Notes: a model not told the origin generated them from the sequence alone. Counted from the first letter of the stretch, positions 1-4,840 are shown. The stretch is DNA of 8,938 nucleotides from Clostridiales bacterium (GCA_014799645.1 JAAVHQ010000021.1:1-8938); one strand, 5' to 3'. A program made the numbers and translations.

Positions 1-1
1 A

Positions 2-116
2 ATTCTATTGTGGCTACTCATAAATCAAAACTAATGTCACCTCGACCGCAGTGGAGAGGTCTCAACCGATTGAAAGGATAGAGATTTCTCGACTACGCTC
101 GAAATGACAATAGAAT
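2..116. repeat. Inverted pair of REP-like hairpins with tandem G-A mismatches
   Basis: Two 29-nt units face each other at 35-63 and, inverted, at 81-109. Each begins TGTCA, continues with a 20-nt hairpin (40-59 and 85-104) and ends TCTC when read in its own direction. Both hairpins have a 4-bp outer stem, a GA/GA internal step and one inner pair. The stems differ by compensatory changes: CCTC/GAGG against TTTC/GAAA, and inner C-G against G-C. A 9-bp perfect inverted repeat, ATTCTATTG at 2-10 and CAATAGAAT at 108-116, encloses the pair. This resembles the TGTCATTTCGAG-type dispersed repeats seen in many bacterial genomes. Mobilisation by a RAYT-type transposase is only a possibility; none is encoded here. 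Confidence 0.7.
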
Positions 117-326
117 AGCGACGTTTGGGCGCGAAGTGGGGATTTGCTTTATTATACTATTAGTTTTTGGTTTACAATATTAGCGACTTCTATCTTAGTA
201 TCGCTAAAAAATAATTCTGAGTAAGAAAGCAAACACCACTGGAAGCAAAAACCCTCAAATAAAAATATATAAATGTAAATACACCTATAAGCCAAAACCC
301 CTTAACAAAAAAGTCAGCTGATTTAG

Positions 327-343
327 TTTTCCACATATCCACA
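327..343 (+). promoter_or_regulatory. Two abutting DnaA boxes (8/9 matches each)
   Basis: TTTTCCACA at 327-335 and ATATCCACA at 335-343 each differ from the consensus TTATCCACA at one position. They share one base, giving an 8-bp offset in the same orientation. Single 8/9 boxes occur by chance about twice in a window this size, so the clustering with the exact box at 444 carries the weight. Confidence 0.6.
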
Positions 344-381
344 GATGCTTTTTATCGTAAAACATTCTAAATTTTTCTAAA

Positions 382-397
382 CGTTCCACATGAAACA
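382..397. promoter_or_regulatory. parS: parS-like ParB binding site, degenerate
   Basis: CGTTCCACATGAAACA matches the ParB site consensus TGTTTCACGTGAAACA at 13 of 16 positions. The right arm is perfect. The centre is CA rather than CG, exactly as in the better site at 1863. The match between the two sites runs on through the shared CACATGAAACATTA. It lies between DnaA boxes, as origin-proximal parS sites often do. Confidence 0.55.
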
Positions 398-413
398 TTA
401 TATTCGCGCTCTT

Positions 414-428
414 ATGTCCAAAGGGTAT
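414..428. repeat. ATRCCCAAAGGGTAT palindromic motif, copy 1
   Basis: ATGTCCAAAGGGTAT lies 16 bp after the parS-like site at 382-397. A copy differing at one base, ATGCCCAAAGGGTAT, lies after the second parS-like site. The motif is nearly palindromic around a central AAA. Its role is unknown. Confidence 0.45.
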
Positions 429-443
429 TTTTAGGCGTTAGAG

Positions 444-452
444 TTATCCACA
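444..452 (+). promoter_or_regulatory. Consensus DnaA box
   Basis: TTATCCACA is an exact match to the DnaA box. It directly abuts the stop codon of the minus-strand ECF S-component gene and has the same orientation as the two boxes about 100 bp to its left. Confidence 0.7.
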
Positions 453-1007
453 TTATTTGTCATTTATATTTCTGAATTTGTCGGGGAGTAGTTTTCCAAT
501 GCGATTGACCATTGGATTGAATACGATAAGGAAGAGAAGTAGATTGCATACAATTTGCACAATATAGAAGGCGAGGCCTCTTACGTACATAATAGCAAAG
601 CGTTTCCAGAAATTATTCCAAAAGCCGGTTAGAAGACCGGTGTCCACAAGTGAACTCAGCACCCCGAACGCAGCCGTAAGCAGTACAGCAGTCGCAGTGA
701 TGATCAGTCGATTTTTTATTTTAAATTTGCCAAAGAGCATAAATACCAAGGTTACGCACCCCCAGTGTATCAGGTAGGTTATCACCCAAGTATTTACGCC
801 CCAAATTAAAGTTTCAATGCCTACGAAAATATAAGTGGCTATTACTCCGTAATAGCCAAAAATATATCCGTATACTGCGCAGAGCAGCGTGACAATCTCT
901 ACGTTGGGTATAAAAGACAGCGCAAGCTTGCCCACCTCTAGGGTGGCAGCCATAATTGCTATTAGCGCAAGCTTGAACGCTCCATTCTGACGTAGAGAAG
1001 AATTCAT
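453..1007 (-). CDS. ECF transporter S component, probably for cobalamin (CbrT-like)
   Basis: A 184-aa, very hydrophobic integral membrane protein of the size of ECF S components. Hydrophobic segments lie at about residues 11-31, 37-63, 75-94, 102-122 and 145-166. Helix 1 carries an AxxxA step (Ala17-Ala21), the kind of motif S components use to dock on EcfT. The stretch around residues 35-80, with Asn35-Val-Glu37 and a Trp-Gly/Asn-Thr-Trp cluster, looks like the vitamin-binding half of this superfamily. The ATG follows the lipoprotein stop codon after one base, with only a weak GGGG upstream, so translation is probably coupled. The cobalamin riboswitch ahead of the pair indicates B12 or a precursor as substrate. 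No EcfA or EcfT gene is nearby, so it probably shares a module encoded elsewhere. The S-component call is fairly secure; the substrate is inferred from regulation. Confidence 0.8.
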   Translation of the reverse strand: MNSSLRQNGAFKLALIAIMAATLEVGKLALSFIPNVEIVTLLCAVYGYIFGYYGVIATYIFVGIETLIWGVNTWVITYLIHWGCVTLVFMLFGKFKIKNRLIITATAVLLTAAFGVLSSLVDTGLLTGFWNNFWKRFAIMYVRGLAFYIVQIVCNLLLFLIVFNPMVNRIGKLLPDKFRNINDK

Positions 1008-1008
1008 A

Positions 1009-1470
1009 TTAACCCCAAATTAAATAGGTAATGACAATAGTGCAGCCGTCTTTGACACTAGTTTGACTTGCGCCCCAACCGCTGTTGGTATAACTTTTTT
1101 CTTTATAAGTTATTTGCACAGCGTATTCCGACACGTCAAAATCAGATTCGACGTCAGTATAAATATAAATATACTTTCCGTCAACACCGTTTATAAGATC
1201 GCCGACTTTGGTGAGCAAACCACCTTCCTCGGTATAGGTGAGTTGACCGTCCGATTGCAGATAGTCGAGAACTGCCATTAGTCCCGTTTGATTGCTATCC
1301 GACGGGATTTTGGAAAGATCGACGGTGTACTCTTTGGCGTCGTCGCCGTTTAGAAGTACCAACGTCATTGTTCCTTGACTGTCGTTGTCCGGGTCGATAC
1401 AAGCGACGAACGTCAACGCAAGCAAGGTCACGAGCAATATTGCCGTAATGATTTTTGCATACTTTTTCAT
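1009..1470 (-). CDS. DUF4430-like lipoprotein, candidate extracellular cobalamin-capture protein
   Basis: A 153-aa predicted lipoprotein. It has a basic start (MKKYAK), a hydrophobic core and a lipobox-like TFVAC with lipidation at Cys24. The -3 residue is Phe, which is not the classical Leu. The mature part fits the DUF4430/transcobalamin C-terminal-like fold in order: a beta strand near residues 34-51, a VLDYLQ-type helix (about 67-72), a GG-loop at 83-84, strand YIYIYTD near 100-106, and a closing VKDGCTIVITYLIW segment (about 139-152). The ATG is fixed by a strong AAGGAGG (1480-1486) nine bases upstream. It is the first gene behind the riboswitch and is almost fused to the S-component gene. 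This suggests surface capture and hand-over of a corrinoid. Domain assignment is from pattern only; B12 binding is inferred. Confidence 0.72.
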   Translation of the reverse strand: MKKYAKIITAILLVTLLALTFVACIDPDNDSQGTMTLVLLNGDDAKEYTVDLSKIPSDSNQTGLMAVLDYLQSDGQLTYTEEGGLLTKVGDLINGVDGKYIYIYTDVESDFDVSEYAVQITYKEKSYTNSGWGASQTSVKDGCTIVITYLIWG

Positions 1471-1520
1471 TTGAATATGCCTCCTTATATATTATTAACA
1501 ATATAATAACGGAAATCGTA

Positions 1521-1545
1521 GAATAAAAAACGCCCCTATGGGGCG
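1521..1545 (-). terminator. Riboswitch intrinsic terminator with overlapping antiterminator
   Basis: Read on the minus strand, CGCCCC, a 3-nt loop and GGGGCG are followed by six T, 50 bases before the lipoprotein start. An alternative stem pairs RNA from 1585-1572 with RNA from 1555-1542 (12 of 14 positions, two of them G-U). Because 1542-1545 is also the 5' arm of the terminator, the two structures exclude each other. This is the expected arrangement for a transcriptional OFF switch. Confidence 0.8.
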
Positions 1546-1594
1546 GAATGACAAGCAATAAAGCGCTATGACTTGACTTCCCACCGAAATCCGT

Positions 1595-1765
1595 CTTCGA
1601 TATTGCAGGCAGGTCTCCTGACTTACGGCTTCATTCCTTGCGCTCTCTTCCCGATTTTTCAGTGATAATGAGCGTTCGTAGCCGTTACAGTAGCGGGGGC
1701 TGTCGGAGATTTTCACACCGTTCCCTTTTTAATGTATGGCGAATTGCCAAAACAACCTTACAATA
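1595..1765 (-). ncRNA. Cobalamin (adenosylcobalamin-type) riboswitch aptamer
   Basis: The minus strand carries the hallmark blocks in order: GGGAACGGTGTGAA near 1725-1712, CCCCCGCTACTGTAAC near 1699-1684, and the B12 box GTCAGGAGACCTGCC near 1622-1608. Pairing segments lie between them. The outer limits are approximate. It is followed by the mutually exclusive antiterminator and terminator, and then by two transport-type genes, so ligand binding should reduce their expression. I infer the cobalamin class from the conserved core; the exact cofactor form preferred cannot be read from sequence alone. Confidence 0.92.
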
Positions 1766-1781
1766 TTATTTATTTTCGTAT

Positions 1782-1811
1782 AGTATAAATCAGAGCGCAA
1801 TACGTTGTCAA
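1782..1811 (-). promoter_or_regulatory. Sigma-A promoter of the B12-uptake unit
   Basis: On the minus strand, TTGACA (1811-1806) and TATACT (1787-1782) are separated by 18 bp. Transcription would start near 1775, just ahead of the riboswitch aptamer. Confidence 0.75.
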
Positions 1812-1862
1812 GTCAACCGAAAGGAATTTATAAAAAACAATAGCCGACGAGAATTACAGGCT

Positions 1863-1878
1863 TGTTTCACATGAAACA
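1863..1878. promoter_or_regulatory. parS: parS site (15/16 match)
   Basis: TGTTTCACATGAAACA has perfect 7-bp arms and differs from the ParB consensus only in the centre (CA for CG). It lies about 50 bp upstream of the promoter for the B12 unit, in non-coding DNA. A match this good is very unlikely by chance in 9 kb, and origin-proximal parS sites are expected near this gene block. Confidence 0.85.
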
Positions 1879-1930
1879 TTAACGTTTAATGCCGTTAGAA
1901 CTTGCGTGATAGCGATATTTGAAGGCGAGT

Positions 1931-1945
1931 ATGCCCAAAGGGTAT
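1931..1945. repeat. ATRCCCAAAGGGTAT palindromic motif, copy 2
   Basis: ATGCCCAAAGGGTAT matches the motif at 414-428 at 14 of 15 positions. It lies 52 bp past the second parS-like site on the same side and in the same orientation as at the first, so the parS-plus-motif arrangement occurs twice. Confidence 0.45.
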
Positions 1946-2017
1946 GAAATTAAGTAAGAATTAATAGTGAAGAGTGAAGAAGTGACGGATAGCCTAAGGC
2001 AATTAATTACTATGAGG

Positions 2018-2157
2018 GCTCTGTCCTGTAATTGCAGTTGAATTGGAAGTTTAATTGCTATGAGAGTATGAGCGGTGTAAGAGTATTTGGACTTGGATTA
2101 TTCTATTGGAACTGCCTTTATAACGTTTTTTATGTAATATCGACACATAGTGCATAA
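2018..2157 (+). pseudogene. Decayed gene fragment, copy 1 (carries repeat A)
   Basis: A short plus-strand frame runs from after an in-frame TAA to the TAA at 2155-2157. An internal ATG at 2068 would give 29 residues. It contains repeat A (2086-2114), which reads FGLGLFYWNC. The matching stretch of copy 2 at 2825-2853 reads FGLGSFYWNC. Of three base differences between the FYWNC regions, two are synonymous third-position changes, which suggests this frame was once translated. It ends two bases before the xre stop codon. The product family is not recognised. Confidence 0.35.
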
Positions 2158-2159
2158 AT

Positions 2160-2420
2160 TTAATCGAATTCCTTGCTTTTTGCGTTGTTTTTCTGTAATT
2201 CTTTTCTATAATCCGTCACGCATAGTATGTCGTTGACGTCAAGTTTTAGCACTCCACATAAATTAGCGAATATGTACACTGGCATCTTTGATTTGCCCGA
2301 TATATAACGCTCTAACACAGGCTCTTTTATGCCCAAAAGTTTTGAAACGTCTTCTTGTGTTAATTGACTATCCGCTACTGCTTTTGCTAACTTTTTTCGT
2401 ATATTTTCATAAGTAATCAT
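2160..2420 (-). CDS. XRE-family helix-turn-helix regulator
   Basis: An 86-aa protein with one Cro/CI-type HTH covering roughly residues 21-66. TQEDVSKLLGIKEPVLERYI forms helices 2 and 3, SGKSKMP the usual turn, and the segment ending DVNDIL the last helix. The C-terminus is charged and short, with no sensing or catalytic domain. I chose the ATG at 2420 because AGGAGAT sits about 7 bases upstream. An in-frame ATG at 2468 would add 16 residues without a good ribosome site and outside the domain. A perfect 19-bp palindrome lies 52 bp upstream, which suggests autoregulation. It is flanked on both sides by fragments of one decayed gene family, as if inserted into it. It could be an orphan regulator or a relic of a prophage or toxin-antitoxin locus. 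Confidence 0.82.
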   Translation of the reverse strand: MITYENIRKKLAKAVADSQLTQEDVSKLLGIKEPVLERYISGKSKMPVYIFANLCGVLKLDVNDILCVTDYRKELQKNNAKSKEFD

Positions 2421-2471
2421 ATTTATATCTCCTAAAACCATTTTACAAGCCATTTCTATAATTTTCACGGG

Positions 2472-2490
2472 TTATAGGCATTGCCTATAA
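2472..2490. promoter_or_regulatory. Perfect 19-bp palindrome, probable XRE operator
   Basis: TTATAGGCATTGCCTATAA has two perfect 9-bp arms around one central base. It lies 52 bp upstream of the xre start. The size and near-perfect symmetry fit a dimeric Cro/CI-type repressor site. I saw no second exact copy in the window. The core promoter elements for xre are not clear. Confidence 0.6.
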
Positions 2491-2496
2491 AAATAT

Positions 2497-2522
2497 ATTT
2501 TAGAAGATATTTGGCTAAAATG
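2497..2522 (+). repeat. Direct repeat B, copy 1
   Basis: These 26 bases recur exactly at 2906-2931. In one frame they read ILEDIWLK followed by Cys in both copies. The next ~20 bases remain related (CDERKVL against CNKIKGL) before copy 1 hits a TGA. It lies in the same frame as repeat A copy 1 (411 bases apart). The copy-2 spacing is 81, so copy 1 has 330 extra bases, which include xre and its operator. Confidence 0.75.
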
Positions 2523-2609
2523 TGACGAGAGGAAAGTGTTATGAATATTCTCGCTCTTTATTTTACTTATAATAATAGATGAATTTGGTCGCAATTTCAA
2601 AATATTCAT

Positions 2610-2639
2610 AAAAAAAGAGATAACAAACGTTATCTCTTT
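2610..2639 (-). terminator. Intrinsic terminator of the predicted small RNA
   Basis: On the minus strand an 11-bp perfect stem (AAAGAGATAAC with a 4-nt loop and its complement) is followed by a run of T pairing with A2610-A2616. On the plus strand only three T follow, so its main direction is minus. Confidence 0.75.
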
Positions 2640-2709
2640 ACGTGCGGGTCGGAACTATATATAATATAGCCGACAAAACAATCAATAATTGATTGAGTTC
2701 GCTACCTTG
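2610..2709 (-). ncRNA. Predicted structured small RNA, about 100 nt
   Basis: A sigma-A promoter (2744-2715) and a terminator (2639-2610) bracket about 100 nt with no evident start codon or ribosome site. The predicted RNA has three hairpins in order. The first is CAATCAA/TTGATTG (2695-2679). The second is an 11-bp stem with a 2-nt bulge, GTCGG plus CTATAT closed by ATATAG and CCGAC (2674-2648). The third is the terminator. It could act in trans, or it could be an attenuated leader that occasionally reads through toward xre, 190 bases downstream on the same strand. I do not recognise a known RNA family. Confidence 0.5.
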
Positions 2710-2714
2710 ATAGT

Positions 2715-2744
2715 ATTATATCCTATGCAATTAGATATAGTCAA
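2715..2744 (-). promoter_or_regulatory. Sigma-A promoter of the small RNA
   Basis: On the minus strand, TTGACT (2744-2739), an 18-bp spacer and TATAAT (2720-2715) predict a start near 2709-2708. This matches two consensus hexamers almost perfectly, with no gene on that strand until xre. Confidence 0.65.
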
Positions 2745-2785
2745 TAGAATTACAACTAAAATTGTTAGAAAAAAATGATGTTGTT

Positions 2786-2824
2786 CGGCGGAAAGGCGCA
2801 TATTAATAATGCCCTCTTACCTCC
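2786..2824. repeat. CGGCGGA-AAGG palindromic element, copy at 2786
   Basis: The arms CGGCGGAAAGGCGCAT and ATGCCCTCTTACCTCC flank a short centre (TTAATA-type). The outer arms match the elements at 4218-4266 and 7101-7170, and the centres differ. It ends exactly where the copy-2 gene remnant begins. Confidence 0.55.
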
Positions 2825-3127
2825 TTTGGACTTGGGTCATTCTATTGGAACTGTCAATATACAATTTAACATGTTTTCTGCGCCTATTTTGATAGAAATG
2901 TCCTTATTTTAGAAGATATTTGGCTAAAATGCAACAAGATTAAAGGTTTGACAAGTATAAAACAGTACCTAACAGATAGAATATCAGCGATTTACATCCC
3001 ACATTTAGTCGTTGTATACTTTGAAAAAAATAACTATCAATAGGGGGAGTATAAAAATAACATAGCCATTGATTTTACAGCTAATGGTGAAATAAGGAAT
3101 AGTATCAAAAGCCACTACTTGGCGTAG
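2825..3127 (+). pseudogene. Decayed gene, copy 2 (two in-frame stops, unrecognised family)
   Basis: One plus-strand frame stays protein-like for 100 codons but is cut by TAA at 2867-2869 and TAG at 3041-3043, ending at TAG 3125-3127. It starts with FGLGSFYWNCQYTI (repeat A copy 2), and the middle reads FDRNVLILEDIWLK. The segment after the second stop reads EYKNNIAIDFTANGEIR. There is no start codon or ribosome site at the front, which abuts a palindromic element. Repeats A and B tie it to the fragments at 2018-2157 and 2497-2545, so the locus held two related genes, both now broken. The last codons overlap a hairpin at 3108-3134, so the original end is uncertain. A small accessory (immunity-like) protein is possible, but I cannot name the family. 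Confidence 0.45.
2906..2931 (+). repeat. Direct repeat B, copy 2
   Basis: Exact 26-base match to 2497-2522. Here it lies inside the longer reading frame of the copy-2 pseudogene. Confidence 0.75.
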
Positions 3128-3138
3128 TGGCTTTATCA
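3108..3138 (+). terminator. Hairpin, probable intrinsic terminator
   Basis: AAAGCCACTAC, a 5-nt loop and GTAGTGGCTTT form a perfect 11-bp stem. It ends in a short T-run interrupted after three bases. The long stem makes a terminator likely despite the weak tract. It closes the copy-2 remnant and insulates the promoter at 3151. Confidence 0.6.
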
Positions 3139-3150
3139 TTGGCTCTGTTC

Positions 3151-3179
3151 TTGCTTTTACTCTCTAATTTTGCTATAAT
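3151..3179 (+). promoter_or_regulatory. Sigma-A promoter of the 3256 gene
   Basis: TTGCTT (3151-3156), 17 bp and TATAAT (3174-3179) with an extended TG at 3171-3172 predict a start near 3186. A 7-bp inverted repeat, AATTACT (3180-3186) and AGTAATT (3196-3202), straddles the predicted start and could be an operator or the first hairpin of the leader. Confidence 0.65.
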
Positions 3180-3255
3180 AATTACTACGATAAACAGTAA
3201 TTGAGCAAAAAACGAAAAGCAAATAGGAATATTAGATAATTAATGCGAGGTTTTT

Positions 3256-4026
3256 ATGAAACTCGAATGGATGAAGGATAGACGGTACAAGATAATATAT
3301 GAGCCGCAGGATACCGACAAAATCGCTTGGTGCGAGGCGACTTATGCCGAAAACGAGCATACGCTCGGCACGGCAAAATTTTTCGATAGCGACGGGCAAA
3401 TTATATCACAACTTGCTTTACATATAGATGGCTATCAAAACGAAATGCCTGTTTCATATGACGGCAAGAAATTATATACATTCAGAACAACAAGATTAAA
3501 ACCTTATGTGAGCTGTTACGAAATGGAAAGCGGTGCTCTTATATGGGCAAATGATAACAAAGATATACGAGAAATATGTAAAATAGAACTCTTAGATAAC
3601 ACACTCGTTTGCGAGATATTCGAGCTTGGTATTTGCCTTATTGATGCTGACACAGGCGAGCTGGGTAGATGGCTTTTGCGAAACAGTGGACTTTCTATGT
3701 GGCGCATTACGAAGGAACACATTGCGATTTGGAACTGCTATAAAATGAAAATGTACTGCTACGACATTAAAAACGATGTGTTAAGAATTTTATCTACGGA
3801 TTTTAATGCAAAAAAACATTTCAAAGAACTTGTAGCACAAGGCAATATTCCTAGTTGGAATATTCACTTTGCAATGAATCAGGTAAAAGTCGAGGACGGC
3901 AAGCTGAAAGTACGATTGTTTATTTCTAACTGCGGATTTGAAGCTAGTTTTTTAGAGGATGTGCCGATGTCAGAAGTTATAGGAAAAGGCGAAATATTCG
4001 TTTATAATCCGAAAAAGAAAGTATGA
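3256..4026 (+). CDS. Uncharacterised protein with propeller-like repeat motifs
   Basis: A 256-aa soluble protein with no signal peptide or membrane segment. It is rich in aromatic residues and cysteine. I do not recognise the family. Three spaced segments look like blades of a PQQ/WD40-type beta-propeller: CYEMESGALIW (87-97), LIDADTGELGRW (128-139) and YCYDIKNDVLRIL (167-179). Each is a strand ending in Asp/Glu, a turn usually with Gly, and a second strand. Three to four blades are fewer than a closed propeller needs, so it may be partial or dimeric. The ATG follows a GAGG with five bases between. It has its own promoter and stands alone between a decayed locus and a repeat-rich spacer, which fits an accessory gene. 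Codon use looks coding throughout. The function is unknown. Confidence 0.72.
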   Translation: MKLEWMKDRRYKIIYEPQDTDKIAWCEATYAENEHTLGTAKFFDSDGQIISQLALHIDGYQNEMPVSYDGKKLYTFRTTRLKPYVSCYEMESGALIWANDNKDIREICKIELLDNTLVCEIFELGICLIDADTGELGRWLLRNSGLSMWRITKEHIAIWNCYKMKMYCYDIKNDVLRILSTDFNAKKHFKELVAQGNIPSWNIHFAMNQVKVEDGKLKVRLFISNCGFEASFLEDVPMSEVIGKGEIFVYNPKKKV

Positions 4027-4105
4027 TTTACTCAAAATTACTAAAAATTAATTTCCATCGATTCCATAATGCTTCATTTGCAAAATATAATGTAAAAAAT
4101 AAATT

Positions 4106-4127
4106 GTTCGGCGGGAAGGGGTATTTA
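4106..4127 (+). repeat. Half copy of the CGGCGG palindromic element
   Basis: GTTCGGCGGGAAGG repeats the left edge found at 2783-2796 (GTTCGGCGGAAAGG), but no matching right arm follows. It looks like a truncated or decayed copy. Confidence 0.4.
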
Positions 4128-4164
4128 CAAGAAGTAAAATAGCGAATTTTTTGTCGAATGGCTG

Positions 4165-4210
4165 TTTGGCGAGCCGAGGCGTACTCTATGTACGTTGAGC
4201 GTGAGCCAAA
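4165..4210. repeat. CGTAC-loop-GTACG imperfect palindrome, copy 1
   Basis: The outer arms TTTGGC and GCCAAA and the inner arms CGTAC (4180-4184) and GTACG (4190-4194) pair around a 5-nt loop, with an unpaired region between. The related element at 7308-7361 keeps the inner arms but has different, still complementary, outer arms. Shared flanks (ATTTTGTC-like before, AAAAGGYGC after) support one dispersed family. Confidence 0.55.
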
Positions 4211-4217
4211 TAGTCAG

Positions 4218-4266
4218 TCGGCGGAAAAGGCGCAATTTAATATTGCAAATGCCCCTTATCCGTCGA
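4218..4266. repeat. CGGCGGA-AAGG palindromic element, copy at 4218
   Basis: TCGGCGGAAAAGG at the left and CCCTTATCCGTCGA at the right pair almost fully. The inner arms GCAAT and ATTGC close a small loop. It ends just before the rpmH promoter (-35 at 4282), so it may affect read-through from the gene upstream. Confidence 0.6.
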
Positions 4267-4281
4267 ACGACGAAAAAACAC

Positions 4282-4310
4282 TTGACACTCGCTTTTTTTT
4301 TATATATACT
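4282..4310 (+). promoter_or_regulatory. Strong sigma-A promoter of the rpmH operon
   Basis: TTGACA (4282-4287), 17 bp including a T-tract, and TATACT (4305-4310) give a nearly consensus promoter with a start near 4317. The leader to the rpmH ATG is about 37 nt. Confidence 0.85.
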
Positions 4311-4353
4311 AATATAGCATAATTTTATTTATATATAAAAGGAAGGACTAAAA

Positions 4354-4488
4354 ATGAAACAGACTTATCAACCTAAAAAAAGACAAAGATCTAAAGTACA
4401 CGGTTTCCGTGAAAGAATGCGTAGCAAGAACGGCAGAAACGTACTCAAGAGACGTCGCAACAAGGGCAGAAAGCAGTTAACTGCTTAA
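4354..4488 (+). CDS. rpmH: 50S ribosomal protein L34
   Basis: A 44-aa highly basic protein, full length for bacterial L34. It starts MKQTYQPKKRQRSKVHGFRE and has the conserved GRNVLKRRRNKGRKQL ending. L34 binds 23S rRNA in the large ribosomal subunit. AGGAAGG at 4340-4346 sits seven bases before the ATG, and a near-consensus promoter lies upstream. It is first in the operon and is followed after seven bases by the rnpA ATG, which fits the conserved rpmH-rnpA pair. Nothing is missing. Confidence 0.98.
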   Translation: MKQTYQPKKRQRSKVHGFRERMRSKNGRNVLKRRRNKGRKQLTA

Positions 4489-4495
4489 TTTGACT

Positions 4496-4840
4496 ATGCA
4501 GAAAAAGTACAGGCTGAAAAGCGGTAGGGTATTCAACTATTTACACAAGAAGGGAATTTCTTCTGCCAACAAGAGGCTTGTACTTGTTTATGCGCCCTCA
4601 AAGTATCCGCTGAAAGTGGGCTTTATCGTAAGCAAGAAGGTGGGCAAGGCGGTCGTCAGGAACAAAGTCAGACGAAGACTGAGAGAGATTTTCCGCTCAT
4701 TGATACCGCGTCTTGAAGATAATTGCAATTACGTGATAATTGCTCGGGCGGAATGCGCCAACTCGACTTTTGCTCAACTTAAAGAGTCTATGGAGTCGAT
4801 TTTGATTAAGGCGGGAAAACTGTCTAAGACGGAAGACTAG
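4496..4840 (+). CDS. rnpA: Ribonuclease P protein component
   Basis: A 114-aa basic protein, normal length for RnpA. It binds the RNase P RNA and helps it cleave the 5' leader from precursor tRNAs. The RNR signature is intact at Arg55-Asn56 with the arginine-rich helix RRRLRE (59-64), after the strand VGFIVSKKVGKAV (41-53). The N-terminal MQKKYRLKSGRVFNYLHKKG matches the family start. I chose the ATG at 4496; a TTG at 4490 would add two residues, and neither has a clear ribosome site. The seven-base gap after rpmH suggests coupled translation. An 8/9 DnaA-like box in the gap after the gene is probably chance. Confidence 0.96.
   Translation: MQKKYRLKSGRVFNYLHKKGISSANKRLVLVYAPSKYPLKVGFIVSKKVGKAVVRNKVRRRLREIFRSLIPRLEDNCNYVIIARAECANSTFAQLKESMESILIKAGKLSKTED

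Larger units (their letters stand above)
120..452. other. Candidate chromosomal replication origin (oriC) region
   Basis: This 330-bp AT-rich stretch has no gene. It holds three DnaA-box matches in the same orientation within 126 bp (one exact) and a parS-like site. It ends against the stop codon of the ECF gene. To the right lies the rpmH-rnpA-yidD-yidC-jag block plus mnmE and mnmG, which is typically origin-linked in Bacillota. Genes at once to the left and most genes to the right point away from it. I did not find a convincing DnaA-trio or a defined unwinding element, and dnaA is not visible, so the exact limits and the assignment are inferred. Confidence 0.55.

Noticed and set aside
180..207. 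7-bp inverted repeat TTAGCGA...TCGCTAA as a terminator
   Set aside because: The loop is 14 nt and no T-run follows in either direction.
300..452. Intrinsic terminator for the B12-uptake operon
   Set aside because: TCAGCTGA near 314-321 precedes a T-run on the minus strand, but the palindrome has no loop and cannot form a usable hairpin; no other candidate was seen.
1063..1281. 72-codon plus-strand frame opposite the lipoprotein gene
   Set aside because: Lies antisense inside a well-supported gene and has no ribosome site.
2610..2709. Type I toxin-antitoxin pair at the small RNA
   Set aside because: No short hydrophobic ORF with a start and ribosome site was found on either strand of the RNA region.
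2786..3134. Insertion sequence or transposase remnant
   Set aside because: The remnant shows no transposase motif (no DDE or Y1 signature), and no terminal repeats bracket it.
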